DNA of 64,000 nucleotides from Gracilaria gracilis (Eukaryota; Rhodophyta; Florideophyceae; Gracilariales; Gracilariaceae): the NCBI GenBank assembly GCA_030374805.1, contig JARGSG010000035.1, positions 310,001 to 374,000 on the forward strand, in the 5' to 3' direction. Every line of letters begins with the position of its first letter. Position 1 is the stretch's first letter. This document shows, in pieces, positions 21,126-31,266 of this stretch. The notes under the pieces were generated by a model, which made no database searches, was not told where the DNA came from, and saw only the letters and a program-made list of their open reading frames with translations. Both the position numbers and the translations under genes were made by a program.

Positions 21126-21274
21126 TGCGGCGCTGGCGCTGGCGTTGGGGCCGGCAGCGGCGAGAAGACGGGGTGCGGGGACGCGACGGCGGGGCGGCGG
21201 CGCTTTGCGGCGGCGGCGCGCGGGCGCGCGGACGGGCGCGGCAGGGCGGCGACGAGCGACGTGACGAAAGCCAT
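20147..21274 (-). CDS. Four-repeat 'YW...GR.DL..A...HGG' helical protein
   Basis: From the ATG at 21274 the product has 375 residues; an in-frame ATG at 21346 would add 24. The N-terminus (MAFVTSLVAALPRPSARPR) is Ala/Arg/Pro-rich and resembles an organelle transit peptide, followed by a pure Pro run encoded by a GGC/CCG tract. The rest is four copies of a roughly 60-70 residue module: an aromatic start (GYWNDLSNV, AWRDDDAL, GYWRDFEHV, RWTRRKLV), a Met/Leu-Pro-Thr segment (MPTRRVL, MPTAAEL, LPTEAQL), then GRGDLLAALAKHGGVRRVAA or RFGRNDLSYAIAKFGG. I know this module only as a recurring, unnamed pattern in plant and algal proteins. Nucleic-acid binding in an organelle is a guess based on its repeat, basic nature. 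Confidence 0.72.
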
Positions 21275-21517
21275 TGGCGGAAAAGGGGTGATGGGCGACG
21301 GGAAGGGAACGGAGGTGAACAAGGACGACGCCCATCGGCGACGCACCGGCGGCGAGAGCTGAAGATATTGTGTCGAGGAGCTCAGGCGGATACCTCGCTG
21401 ACAGCGGCTGACAGTGATAGATACGGGGCGGGGGGTGGAGGCGAACGGCGATTTAATGTGTTAGCGGCGCAACTACAGTACGGACGGAACGCGAACGGTG
21501 AAGGTAAAAGAAGCAAA

Positions 21518-21572
21518 CTACTGCGGCGAGGGCGATGAAGGCGGCGGCGAGGGCGACGAAGAAGGCGGCGGC

Positions 21573-21603
<31 letters not shown>

Positions 21604-22288
21604 GCGACTCAGCGGCGCTCGCGTACGTACGCAGCACGTCGGCCAACTTGTCGAAGGCGCAGCGCCGCGCCTCGGCCACGGGCGACACGCGCCACCTATC
21701 CAGGCGGCGCGCATCGGCGCCAGCGCTGAGCAAGTAGAGCGCCATCTGCACGTCGCCGTTAACAGCGGCCAGATGCAGCGGCGTGCGGCCGTCGGCGTTA
21801 GCAAAGTTGACGTTAGCGCCATACTGTCTCACAAGCTGGCGCACAGCGCTGAGATTGCGCGCGGCGACGGCGCAAAGCAGGTCGCGTCCCCAGCAGTAGC
21901 CGCGCTCCACGCACACGGCAGGCAGCCCATGTGCGAGCACGTCGACGGGATGCGGCACGGCGTGGTCGGCAGCATGCCAGCCGGCAAGCTCTCTCAACAC
22001 GAGCGTGTGGCCGGCGGCGATGGCGTCGGCGACGCACGAACGGCCGAAGCGGTCAATACACGTCCAATCGGCGCCGTTGCGAAGCAGCTCGCGCACCACG
22101 GGCGCGTAGCCGTCGCTGCAGGCGACGTGGAGCGCACGGCGGCCGTCGTAGTCGGCGAAGTTTGCGAGCTGCGCGCGCATGCGCGGCGAGCGTTTGTTGA
22201 ACAGGCGGCGAACCTGTCGCACGTCGGCGGACGCTGTGGCGGTTAGCAGCGCAAAGCCGTCGGCGTCCTCGGTGCTGAAGCGGGTCAT
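21518..22288 (-). CDS. Ankyrin-repeat protein
   Basis: From the ATG at 22288 (MTRFSTEDADGFALL) the protein has 256 residues. Ankyrin repeats are clear: DYDGRRALHVACSDGYAPVV with RELLRNGADWTCIDRFGRS, an atypical middle part (about 115-160), then GANVNFANADGRTPLHLAAV with NGDVQMALYLLSAGAD. The C-terminal 40 residues are poly-Pro and Pro/Ser, encoded by a GGC-rich tract. The paired ADWTCIDRFGRS / LLRNGAD layout resembles the ankyrin tail of glutaminase and asparaginase-like proteins, but no enzyme domain is attached. Function: protein-protein interaction, partner unknown. The 12-bp tandem repeat 40 bp upstream of the ATG lies in its presumed leader or promoter. Confidence 0.85.
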
Positions 22289-22324
22289 GAGGGTGAAGGA
22301 GCGCACGATCGCATCAACGAGCAA

Positions 22325-22373
22325 GCAAAGGAGCGAGCAAAGGAGCGAGCAAAGGAGCGAGCAAAGGAGCGAT
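22325..22373. repeat. 12-bp tandem repeat (about four copies)
   Basis: The unit gcaaaggagcga repeats about four times without interruption. It lies 37 bp upstream of the ankyrin-gene ATG, so on that strand it is a pyrimidine-rich leader repeat. Confidence 0.95.
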
Positions 22374-22607
22374 CTAAAGGTTGAAGGTCAACGATGAAGA
22401 AGTTGATGATGAAAATGATGACTGACGGCGCACGCGTGTGAAAGAGGAGCGCGCGGCGGTTCCAGTTCAAAAAAAAGAAAGCGCTGCCGCTGCAGCGTCA
22501 ACCGACGCGCGGCGCGGCGTGTGGCGTGGCATCTCACGTGACGAGCAACAGGCGCGCTGCAGCGAAAAGAAAATGGAGGCTGTAAGCGCTGCTTCCACCG
22601 CCACGGC

Positions 22608-23507
22608 TCAGCGGCGTGGCGCGTGCGCCAGCATGTGCGTGCGCATCTTCGCGGCCATCTCCGCCGCGCTGCAATTCTTGCCGTAGAACTCCACAAACTG
22701 CCCGTCGGGGTCCATCAGGTACGTGATGATGGAGTGGTCCACCAGGTAGTCGTCGTCCGCGCCCTGGTCGCGGCTGTAGTACACGCGGTACTGCTTGGCC
22801 ATGTGCGCGATCTGCTGCTCGCTGCCGCCCAAGCCCACGAACGCCGGGTGGAACATCTTGGCGTACTCGTCCGCGCGCGCCGCGTCGTCGCGCTGCGGGT
22901 CCACCGTCACGAACAGCGCCAACACGTCGCCCTGCGCCGCCTCCCCAACCCTAATGCCACCTTTCTGCAGCATGCGCAGCGCGTCGCCGATCTTGCTCAT
23001 CTCGGCAGGGCAGATATCCGGGCACATTGTGAACCCAAAGTAAATCACACTCCACTTACCAACCAGTCGCTGCTGCGTGAACACGTCGCCGCGCGCGTCG
23101 CGCAGCTCGAACGCGCCGCCAATCGCCGCCTTTCCTACCGTCCTAGTACGCGTCACCGCTACGTGTGGCACCGAAAAACGCGCCGCATCCCGTCAGTACA
23201 CCGTGCGTGCGCGCTCGCTCCACGCCCGTCGCGCGTCCGCGCCACACTTACCTCGCAGCTGCCGTTCGCGTTCACCGCTGTAGTACATCAACGCGCCGGT
23301 GCCCATCAGCGCGCACGCGCCGAGCACCGGCCAGGTCACCGGCCCGCCGTCGCGCCGCGTCGCGCCGCGCGTGTGGTCGTGGCCGTCGCCTTCGCGCCGT
23401 CCCGCGCTGCACGCGCGCCGCGCCGCCGCGCCGCGCGACACGCGCGTCGTCGTCGTCTTCGTCGTCGTCGTCGCCGCCGCCGCCACGCAGCGCACCACTC
23501 GAATCAT
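22608..23507 (-). CDS. SCO1: SCO1/SCO2 copper chaperone for cytochrome c oxidase, two exons
   Basis: The CDS is 23507-23252 joined to 23158-22608, with a 93-bp intron (gtaagt donor, cgtag acceptor, tactgac branch-like site). The splice yields RQLRAVTRTRTVGKAAIGG in phase, a familiar SCO linker. The product has about 268 residues. Residues 1-35 (MIRVVRCVAAAATTTTK...) form a mitochondrial presequence, and WPVLGACALMGTGALMYY is the inner-membrane anchor. The thioredoxin-like domain has the copper-binding FTMCPDICPAEM (CxxxC) and the distal histidine in LVDHSIITYLMDPDG. All copper ligands are present. Family knowledge: it matures the CuA site of COX2 in the intermembrane space. It is divergent from leucyl-tRNA synthetase, with 333 bp between ATGs. 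Confidence 0.94.
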
Positions 23508-23840
23508 CGCTGCGTCGGCGCTCCACCACGTGCGCTCCCGTCTCGAGCCGCGATCGCCGCCGATGCCAGACGTGAACTGTGTGTAACAAGACGCGTTTTT
23601 GTGCGCATCGCGCACAATTTGCGTGTGATTTCGCCACCTTTACAGTGTAAATGCGCTTGATGATGCTGCGAGGCGTCGCTGCGACAGCGATGCGCCGTCG
23701 CACGCTGCGTGCGACGCGTCGCAGCCGGCCGCTCTACGCGCTCGCTTTGATCGTCCGTCGTCATTGCGCGCAGCGGACGCTGCCGCTGCCGCCGCTCGCC
23801 CGTCATCGCTTGGCGCCCGTCGCTGCCTCCCGAAGCCGCA

Positions 23841-26800
23841 ATGTCCACAGCGCGTCGAGATCAGCTGCTGCGCATTCAGCACCAGGCACAGCAGAAATGG
23901 CGCTCCATGCGCGTTTTCGAGGAGGACGCGCCTCCAGCTCACGCTACAGAGCCGCAGCAGCCAAAGTTTCTCGTCACCTTTCCGTACCCGTACTGCAATG
24001 GCTTCCTCCACATTGGCCATGCCTTCACCATCTCCAAGGCAGAGTTCATGGTTGCGTACAAGCGCATGAAGGGCTTTAAATGCCTTTATCCGTTTGGATT
24101 CCATTGTACTGGAATGCCCATTCAAACCTGCGCAAACAAGCTTGCAAACGAAATCAACACCTATGGCTGTCCCCCCGTCTTTCCCGCTCAACAAGAAGAA
24201 GAGCCTGTCAAGGAGCAAACGCTCAGCGCCGACAAATCCAAGACAAAGAAGGGCAAGCTTGCCGGAAAGACCAGCAAACACAAATACCAGTGGCACATTC
24301 TCAAGGAAAGCGGCATCGAGCCACAGATGCTTCCCAAATTCGCCGATCCTCTCGAGTGGCTCAAGTATTTCCCACATCAGAACGTCACCGATCTCACAAA
24401 CTTCGGACTCAAGTCAGACTGGCGTCGCTCTTTTATCACCACTCAAGTCAACCCGTACTACGACTCTTTCATTCACTGGCAGTTTAACAAGCTTCGCCAG
24501 TACAACAAGATCAAATTTGGAAAGCGAAACGCAGTCTACTCTCCGATCGATGCCCAGCCATGTGCTGATCATGACAGAGCCTCTGGTGAAGGTGTGCAGC
24601 CACAAGAATACACGCTTATCAAAATGAAGCTGCTCGAACTGCCACAAATTGCGAATGCGTCCGACATCTTTGGAGACAATGATGTTTACCTGCCCGCGGC
24701 CACCTTACGACCTGAGACCATGTACGGACAGACCAATTGTTGGGTCCTGCCCAGCGGCGAGTACAAGGGCTTCCAGCTCTCCAATGGAGACATCTACATA
24801 GCCTCGCACCATTCCGGGCGCAACATGGCCTACCAAGACTTTTTTGACCAGTTCGGAGTCATGTCGGAGGTCTGCACGCTCATGGGCACTGATTTGATTG
24901 GCCTCCCGGTGAAAGCACCGCTAGCACAGTATGATCACATTTATGTGCTTCCTCTTCTCACCGTTAGTATGACGAAAGGCACTGGTATTGTGACTTCGGT
25001 GCCAAGTGATGCTCCAGATGACTACAGAGGTCTTATGGATCTGAAGGAGAAGGACGCACTGCGAGCCAAGTTTGATCTCAAGGACGAATGGGTACTTCCT
25101 TTTGAGCCCATTGCTATCATTGACACTCCTGGCTTTGGAAACCTTGCTGCTGTGGAAGCCTGTAAGCGCCACAAGATTCGTAGTCAAAACGACAAGGACG
25201 CTCTCGCGCGCGCGAAAGAGGAGGTGTATAAAGCTGGCTTCTACAACGGTACAATGCTTGTCGGCGAAATGGCTGGCGAGCCGGTCATGAAGGCAAAGAC
25301 AAAGATCAGAGATTACATGATCAACTCGGGTATGGGTCAAAAGTACTCAGAGCCGGAGAAAAAGGTAATGAGTCGAAGTGGTGATGAATGTGTCGTCGCT
25401 TTATGTGATCAATGGTACTTGGAATATGGGGAACCGGGGTGGCGCGCTCAGGTGAAAAAGTGTCTTGATAATATGAATGTGTACGCTGATGAAACTCGAA
25501 ACGGGTTTGAGGCGGTGCTTGACTGGTTAAAGGAATGGGCTTGTTCTCGACAATTCGGACTGGGAACAAGGCTGCCATGGGATGAGAACTGGCTCATTGA
25601 GTCTCTTTCCGATTCCACCATTTACATGGCGTACTATACCATTGCGCATCTTCTCCAAGGCGGTACACACAACCTCGATGGTCACACAGTCGGACCGTCT
25701 GGAATTCCGGCGTCGGCTCTGAACGACAAGTTTTGGGATTTCATCATGTTGGGCAAAGGACGTGTGTCGGAAATCGCAGATATAGACGCCGACATGTGCC
25801 TGAAGATGAGGAGAGAATTTCTGTATTGGTATCCGGTTGACCTTCGTGTTTCAGGCAAGGACCTAGTAGGGAATCACTTGACCTTTTACCTCTACAATCA
25901 TGTGGCAATCTTTCCGGAAGAGCACTGGCCAAGAGGTATTAGAGTGAATGGGCACGCATTGCTCAACGCAGAGAAGATGTCGAAGAGCACGGGAAACTTC
26001 CTAACTCTGAGAGATGCCATTGCTCAGTATACAGCAGACGGTGTGCGTTTCTCACTAGCGGATGCATCTGACACCGTGGAGGATGCGAACGTAGCTATGA
26101 AGACAACTGCAGATGATGCCATTCTCAAGTTGTGGACACTTCTTGATCTCGTTGAGGAAGCAGTGGAAAACATCGACAAAATGACGATAGGGCCAATGAC
26201 AAGATTTGCGGACCGTGTCTTCGTGAACCAACTGAATCGACAGCTTCGACTTACTGAAGCGGCATACGAGCAAGCCAAGTTCCGAGAAGCCGTCAAGACC
26301 GGGTTTTTCGAGATCATGAACGACTTAGGAAAGTACAGAGAGGCAATTGGTGCGGATAAGTCGTCGCGAATAGCCTCCACCCTACCGAGAATGCATCGTG
26401 ATGTGTTCTTGCAGTTTGCTCTGTATCTTACGGTTTGTATTGCCCCAATCTGTCCTCACACTGCGGAGCATTTATGGGGACTCGTGGGTCCGATACTTGC
26501 AGAACGAGACGGTGTTTCTCTTGGGGAGTCAATTATGAATGTACAATGGCCAGTGTCGGAAGAGCCAGACGACTCCCTTCTGGCGGCGGCGAACTATGTC
26601 AATGAAACGCTTTCGAGGATTCGAATGGCCATTCTCAAGCCTGCCAAAAAGAAGAAGAACGCAGCACCTCCTAGAAAGCCGTCGAAGGTCACCATTTACT
26701 TACGCAAGGACATTCCTGAATGGCAGCAAATCGTAATCAATTTCTTAAAGGAGAACTTTGATAAACAAGCATGGGAAGTGTCCAGGAAGGATAATCCGAA

Positions 26801-27122
26801 AGATCCGAAAGCATGGTGGACATATCCGTCCGATACCCCTAAACGAGTGGTCACTTCTCTTCCACCAAGCGAGAAGAAGAATAAGAAACTGATGCCGTTC
26901 TTGGCGATGGTAAGGAAGGAAGTAGAGGCAACCGGGTCAGATGCTCTAGATCGAACGCTCAAGTTTGACGAAGAAGAGGTGTTGGCGGAGAATCTGGAGC
27001 TAATCAAATCACAACTTTCATCATTCGGAATATCTGTAGTGGAAGTCGATGATTCAAACAACTCACCCAAAACATCCTCAGGAGACGCTGTGCCTGGAGC
27101 ACCAATGTTCGTCCTTGCGTGA
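23841..27122 (+). CDS. LARS1: Cytosolic leucyl-tRNA synthetase
   Basis: The 1093-residue class I synthetase charges tRNA-Leu. It has the archaeal/eukaryotic-type N-terminus (KFLVTFPYPYCNGFLHIGHA; HIGH at 57-60) and FGFHCTGMPI. The CP1 editing region includes LRPETMYGQTNCWVLP and GTGIVTSVPSDAPDDY. The catalytic core has SRSGDECVVALCDQWYLEYG, DSTIYMAYYTIAHLL, DLVGNHLTFYLYNH and the KMSKS loop (AEKMSKSTGNFLTL, K712-S716). The anticodon-binding domain and a Lys-rich C-terminal extension follow. The editing threonine-rich and aspartate motifs look intact. No introns interrupt it, although it is the longest host gene here. The ATG at 23841 (MSTARRDQLLRIQ) gives the normal cytosolic start; nothing suggests organelle targeting. 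Confidence 0.97.
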   Translation: MSTARRDQLLRIQHQAQQKWRSMRVFEEDAPPAHATEPQQPKFLVTFPYPYCNGFLHIGHAFTISKAEFMVAYKRMKGFKCLYPFGFHCTGMPIQTCANKLANEINTYGCPPVFPAQQEEEPVKEQTLSADKSKTKKGKLAGKTSKHKYQWHILKESGIEPQMLPKFADPLEWLKYFPHQNVTDLTNFGLKSDWRRSFITTQVNPYYDSFIHWQFNKLRQYNKIKFGKRNAVYSPIDAQPCADHDRASGEGVQPQEYTLIKMKLLELPQIANASDIFGDNDVYLPAATLRPETMYGQTNCWVLPSGEYKGFQLSNGDIYIASHHSGRNMAYQDFFDQFGVMSEVCTLMGTDLIGLPVKAPLAQYDHIYVLPLLTVSMTKGTGIVTSVPSDAPDDYRGLMDLKEKDALRAKFDLKDEWVLPFEPIAIIDTPGFGNLAAVEACKRHKIRSQNDKDALARAKEEVYKAGFYNGTMLVGEMAGEPVMKAKTKIRDYMINSGMGQKYSEPEKKVMSRSGDECVVALCDQWYLEYGEPGWRAQVKKCLDNMNVYADETRNGFEAVLDWLKEWACSRQFGLGTRLPWDENWLIESLSDSTIYMAYYTIAHLLQGGTHNLDGHTVGPSGIPASALNDKFWDFIMLGKGRVSEIADIDADMCLKMRREFLYWYPVDLRVSGKDLVGNHLTFYLYNHVAIFPEEHWPRGIRVNGHALLNAEKMSKSTGNFLTLRDAIAQYTADGVRFSLADASDTVEDANVAMKTTADDAILKLWTLLDLVEEAVENIDKMTIGPMTRFADRVFVNQLNRQLRLTEAAYEQAKFREAVKTGFFEIMNDLGKYREAIGADKSSRIASTLPRMHRDVFLQFALYLTVCIAPICPHTAEHLWGLVGPILAERDGVSLGESIMNVQWPVSEEPDDSLLAAANYVNETLSRIRMAILKPAKKKKNAAPPRKPSKVTIYLRKDIPEWQQIVINFLKENFDKQAWEVSRKDNPKDPKAWWTYPSDTPKRVVTSLPPSEKKNKKLMPFLAMVRKEVEATGSDALDRTLKFDEEEVLAENLELIKSQLSSFGISVVEVDDSNNSPKTSSGDAVPGAPMFVLA

Positions 27123-27499
27123 TTTGAGTGAGAATCACTCGATAATCGACAAAGTTTGACAGAGGTTTAGAAAGACTAACCATAAATTACAAGCAGCGAT
27201 ACCGATCAATGAGGCCGAAAGAACGTATTCTGTTCAGCCTATGAACCAAGGTATCCTTAGTGTTGAAAGAGACAAATCTTCAATTCCTGTACTGAACTTG
27301 CTTAGCTCTAACGGTCACGTAGACTGTCAGAAGTCATACATTCTAATTGTGCGACCAAGGGTCCCGGACATACTGCACTGTGCTGGATAGATAACTAACA
27401 AGTATCTACATCAGAGTTCAACAACTAAATTGTGTTTGCGCAATCCACGCCACATCGAGTTGGGCAATAGGGCAGGACACAGAAAGAGCAGCCACCAGT
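27123..27499. other. Intergenic, 3' of leucyl-tRNA synthetase
   Basis: This 377-bp stretch contains no ORF, repeat or RNA gene that I can see. It marks the right edge of the housekeeping island. Confidence 0.5.
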
Positions 27500-28105
27500 A
27501 TGATTAGGCAAATCACCGTCTCTAACCTTAAAGCTCCTCGACTACAAGGTGTGACGGTTAGGCACTTTGTCAGTTTCCAAAAGAAACGAGAAGTGTACGA
27601 GAAGCAGATCGAAGAGAGGAACGGCGAGCTCGGCATGAACATTACCCCCACGTCGTACAAGGCATCCATAGACAACGTACTGCTGAGGGTTTTGCTTGCT
27701 GCGGAGTGGATCAGGGCCGATAGCATCGCTGAAATAACTGAAGCGCAGCTCAAAGCGTGCATCCAGACTAGAGCAACCTCCAATCTTGACCGGAACGACT
27801 TGAATCGCATTGAGTACATCATCCGTAACGTCAAAATGGATAAAAATGTCGAAGTTCCTGAAGACCGCGTGTGGGACCTGTATCATAGGTACATCTCGAC
27901 ATTGGAATCTATAGGCATGCAGAACCTGCCAAATGTGAAACCCCACATATCCATTAAACACATAGTCAAGAGAATCAAACCGTCTCGTCTACGCAAAAGA
28001 ATGAAGAATATTGTAAGATGGCGCAAGGACGAAGAGTTCGGGAAAAAGGACTTTGGTGTGTTCATGCGGGAGTTGGCCAAGCAAGCCAAGAAGCTCGGTG
28101 CGTAG
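27500..28105 (+). mobile_element. Gag-like ORF, probable retroelement remnant
   Basis: The frame encodes about 201 residues that do not match a host family I know. The layout resembles the Gag-like proteins of Ty3-type elements seen in other algae and oomycetes: a short start, then a helical core with NVLLRVLLAAEWIRADSIAE, ITEAQLKACIQTRAT, YIIRNVKMDKNVEVPEDRV and YISTLESIGMQNLP, and a basic end (IKPSRLRKRMKNIVRWRK). No zinc knuckle and no polymerase follow within 1 kb, so any element is incomplete. I did not find flanking long terminal repeats. A lineage-specific host protein is the alternative. Confidence 0.35.
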
Positions 28106-28953
28106 ATAGAACGCGAAGCTGCTCCAAAGTCGGATGAAGAAGAAATCCTGCGGACAATTCTGGCTCGAGCTCTATGAATGATCGTCGTCGAAGGGGCAAG
28201 AAAAGAAAAGCTCCAGCAAACAAAGTAATAGAAGCGTGGTCATTATATTAATGATGGTCACGCTGGGCCGGTCAGGGTGCGTCCAAACGGCAAAAGAAGG
28301 TGCCTTCCTCGAAAGAATCGTTAGCTATCGAGAAAGGCAGAAAGAAAGGAGGCATTAGATAAATGATGTTGAGAGCCTCACCACCCACTGTACCATATTC
28401 ACTGGAGTGAAGATAGAGGAGTTATATTCTCTTGCATTCAGAAAAAGAAGTCTTGACGCTGAGTTCACCCGTCGCAGAGTTTGTTCCGAGATGTCTCAGA
28501 ATAACCTCTTCCCCCCGACAATGGAGCCTTCTCCTCAAGGGCATCTCGATGATAACTGTTTACCATACAAACTGTCTCCACAATGGAGAAGAATTAAGTG
28601 ACTCAACAGATGTAAACTGTCGTTTCAAGACAACGCGCTGAACCCCGATTCTGAACAAGAAAGCGTTAACGAAGCGCAACGCTTCGCACACAACTGTTCC
28701 CACAAGAAATCAGCTGTTAAACGAATTCTTCGACAACTAAATGTATCCATCTCTAATGTCTTAGCTATCCAGTGAGCGTTCAATGACAATTTACAACCAG
28801 ATTTCTATAAAAGAAAGCTACAGCCAAAGTACGATTGTGGCCTCGCACTTTGCCTTTGGGAGCCCATACTCCGAACCGAACCCTGTTTCTACGAAACCAA
28901 AACGATGCATTGCAAGATGGTATAGCTCGTCAAGTAATCTGACATCTGTTTGC
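28106..28953. other. Intergenic, nothing recognised
   Basis: About 850 bp between the gag-like frame and the 3' end of the NB-ARC-WD40 pseudogene. It is AT-richer than the flanking pseudogene. No gene, RNA or clear repeat is visible. Confidence 0.4.
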
Positions 28954-31266
28954 TTATCGACGAGTCTTCAAGGGAGCAGGGAGTTGCAGTTTGCGTGTTT
29001 GCTTTTCGTAGATAAATTTACCCTTGGTACAACGGACACCGATGCCACGTGCTCGGTCGCCAGGAATGACCACGCCCCCCACGTGTTGGGTGATGTCGCG
29101 CAGCTCGTCGTCGCGCAGCTCGTCATCACGCAGCTCGTCGCCGCTCAGCTCGCCGGCGTGCAGCATAAAAAGCGGCAGCGGAGCGCAAGTCGGCCCCTTG
29201 CGCTTCATGCCGTCGCACGACTCAGACGCGACGGGGGTCTGGTCGCCCTTTCCCGCCGCGCAAGTGACCGACCGCGTGTAGGCGTGCGGCGCGTCGCCGA
29301 CGGCGGACGCGCCGCGCGCGTCCCACACGCGGACCGTGCGGTGCACGCCGCCGAACACGAGCCGCCGCTCGTCGGCGCTCAACGAGATGGCGCAAAAGAC
29401 GCTGGGGTGCCGGCTTGGCGCCGTAGGCAGCAGTGCGCTGGTCTCCGCCGTCCCGCAGCAGAGCGCCTCATCCTCCGACCCGGAAGCAATCCGTTTCCCG
29501 TCCGCACTCGCGACGATACACGATAATTGTCGTCAGACGCGGGCTCAACCTGGCTGTGAATCTGCGGCTGTCCGTCTCCGAATATTCCCAACGTCGGATC
29601 TGGACACAATCATTTCCCCATTCTCACTGAATGCCACACATCCGACGACAGCTCCATGTCACGTTAGCGCCTCACCAAGCGCACCGCTCTCAATGTCGGC
29701 TCTCTCATTTATTTTCGGTTTCTGGCGACATAATCGCTTCAGTTTCAACGAAGAACCACAGTTTCTTGTTTCTCTCTTATCGGCATTCACAGAAACTATC
29801 TTCGCTTCAGGCTCAACAGCATCACCACTGCCACTACAGTAGTTGTCCAACAAGCGCTTGAAATGCCGTTGCTTCTCATTCTTCGTATCGAACAAGAGCG
29901 CGTCAATAGTATCGTCGTGAACACGCAGCACCGAACTCAGTTCTCCCTTGTTCTCCGGGATTGCAACATCCATAACTGCAACCGAATTGAGCGCTTTCAT
30001 CACTTCCATAGCGCTCGCCTCCTCTCTTGAACCCCAAAGCCGTCGAAGCATCGACACGGGCACCTCTTGTTGTTTCTGCAGTACACACAGAGATCGATAC
30101 ATCTCTCGAATGGACAAAGGAAATTACTTCTGCTTTACTCTCTTCTCCCAACGAAGCTCTAGTACTAAGATAGAAGCGTTTGTAACATTCCGCACTTGCC
30201 CATGTCTAATCGCGCCGCACTCAATCATCGTATTCGGTTCCCTCTGCAGTTTCTCATGATACAAATGCAGAGCATCTTCTCTGGATCTTTTCAAGGATGA
30301 GAAATACTCTCGAACGCCTGACCCAGTCACAGCGAGCCATACGGGAACCCCTTCACATGCTTCTAGTATCCGCTCCACTGCTTCTGTGTTTTATCTTCTT
30401 CTCAATAGTGCAGTGTTCCAATTCTGAGTGTTTCATGAACATATTTCGCGAAGGTATCGCTTCCTTTGGCCCAAACTGTATGCATTTGTCAGCCTTTAGC
30501 GCAAGTTCATTCTCTCTGGTTGTGTATACAAGGCGGCTGTCTGCGTTGATCATATCAACCAACACGTAGAACGTATCAACGTCAAACTCGTTCGCCTTCC
30601 AAACTTCATCAGCCGGAAAGGGGCATTAGTGACCAATAAATTACTTTCTTGCCTTATCCACAGCTTTCTGTAGTTGTATCACTGTGGATAACGCTTGCAA
30701 AAATTCTGTTCCCTGCTGCTTGAACAACGCGGGCTATCTTCTTGGATCAGTTTGTGAATTCCGGCATCTTTTCCAAAGCGCATGAACTTCACACCACCCG
30801 GGAACCTCGATCTAACATCCGCAACATCGTTCAAGCCCCGAAGCGCACATGTCTTTCCAGCACCACCCCGACCCGCACCCACAACCGCCAGCACTTTCTG
30901 CGCCGGAACTTATAGCACAGCTGCCTTCAACTCTCCCCCGGACGCATCTGGGGCATCGTAGTCCAGAGTGAGTCGCGGTGGATTGGGCGAACAGTACCAC
31001 TTGTTGTGAACATGACTTCATTTTGAGTCGCGGATTTCACTGGCGTCCACGGCCTTCACTCTCTCCCTTTCTTCAAGAACAGTAAACCCAGCATAACCTC
31101 TCTCCGTGCTCGAGATGTGATCTGCATGCTGTACCCGACTGAAATGTTTAGCGCTCGCAACCTTTTGCGAGTGCCATACATTCGTCCTTCTCGCACTGCA
31201 GGTTGGTGCTGTGCTCCATCTGAGAAGATTGTGCGGCGGAGAGTCGTCGTCGACTGATTCGCTCAT
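28954..31266 (-). pseudogene. Broken NB-ARC-WD40 (APAF1-like STAND NTPase) gene
   Basis: Read right to left, parts of one NLR/APAF1-type protein appear in order but in shifting frames. A Walker A loop (VVGAGRGGAGKTCALRG, about 30890-30840) is followed by a Walker B/sensor region (LVDMINADSRLVYTTRENEL, about 30560-30500). Next come the GxP-like helix (LEACEGVPVWLAVTGSG, about 30360), the winged-helix region (SLCVLQKQQEVPVSMLRRLW, about 30090) and WD40 repeats (AVVGCVAFSENGEMIVS, IVASADGKRIASGSEDEAL, LVFGGVHRTVRVWDARG) down to about 29290. At least four or five frame changes or stops separate these blocks, so no functional product is possible as read. The WD40 end also carries a DELRD-type tandem insertion (29099-29157). 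Family knowledge: such proteins assemble into signalling oligomers in death or defence pathways. This is a host gene fossil, confident as to family. Confidence 0.8.
29099..29157 (-). repeat. Short tandem repeat inside the WD40 part of the pseudogene
   Basis: A 15-bp unit close to gcagctcgtcgtcgc repeats about four times with small changes. On the minus strand it reads as repeated Asp-Glu-Leu-Arg-Asp. It interrupts a WD40 blade and was probably added after the gene died, or helped kill it. Confidence 0.8.

Noticed and set aside
20180-21538. 452-residue plus-strand frame, the longest in this part
   Set aside because: It is the antisense of the four-repeat protein; its Arg/His/Ala composition is an artefact of the opposite coding strand.
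22623-23660. 345-residue plus-strand frame
   Set aside because: Antisense to SCO1, whose copper motifs and in-phase intron establish the minus strand as coding.
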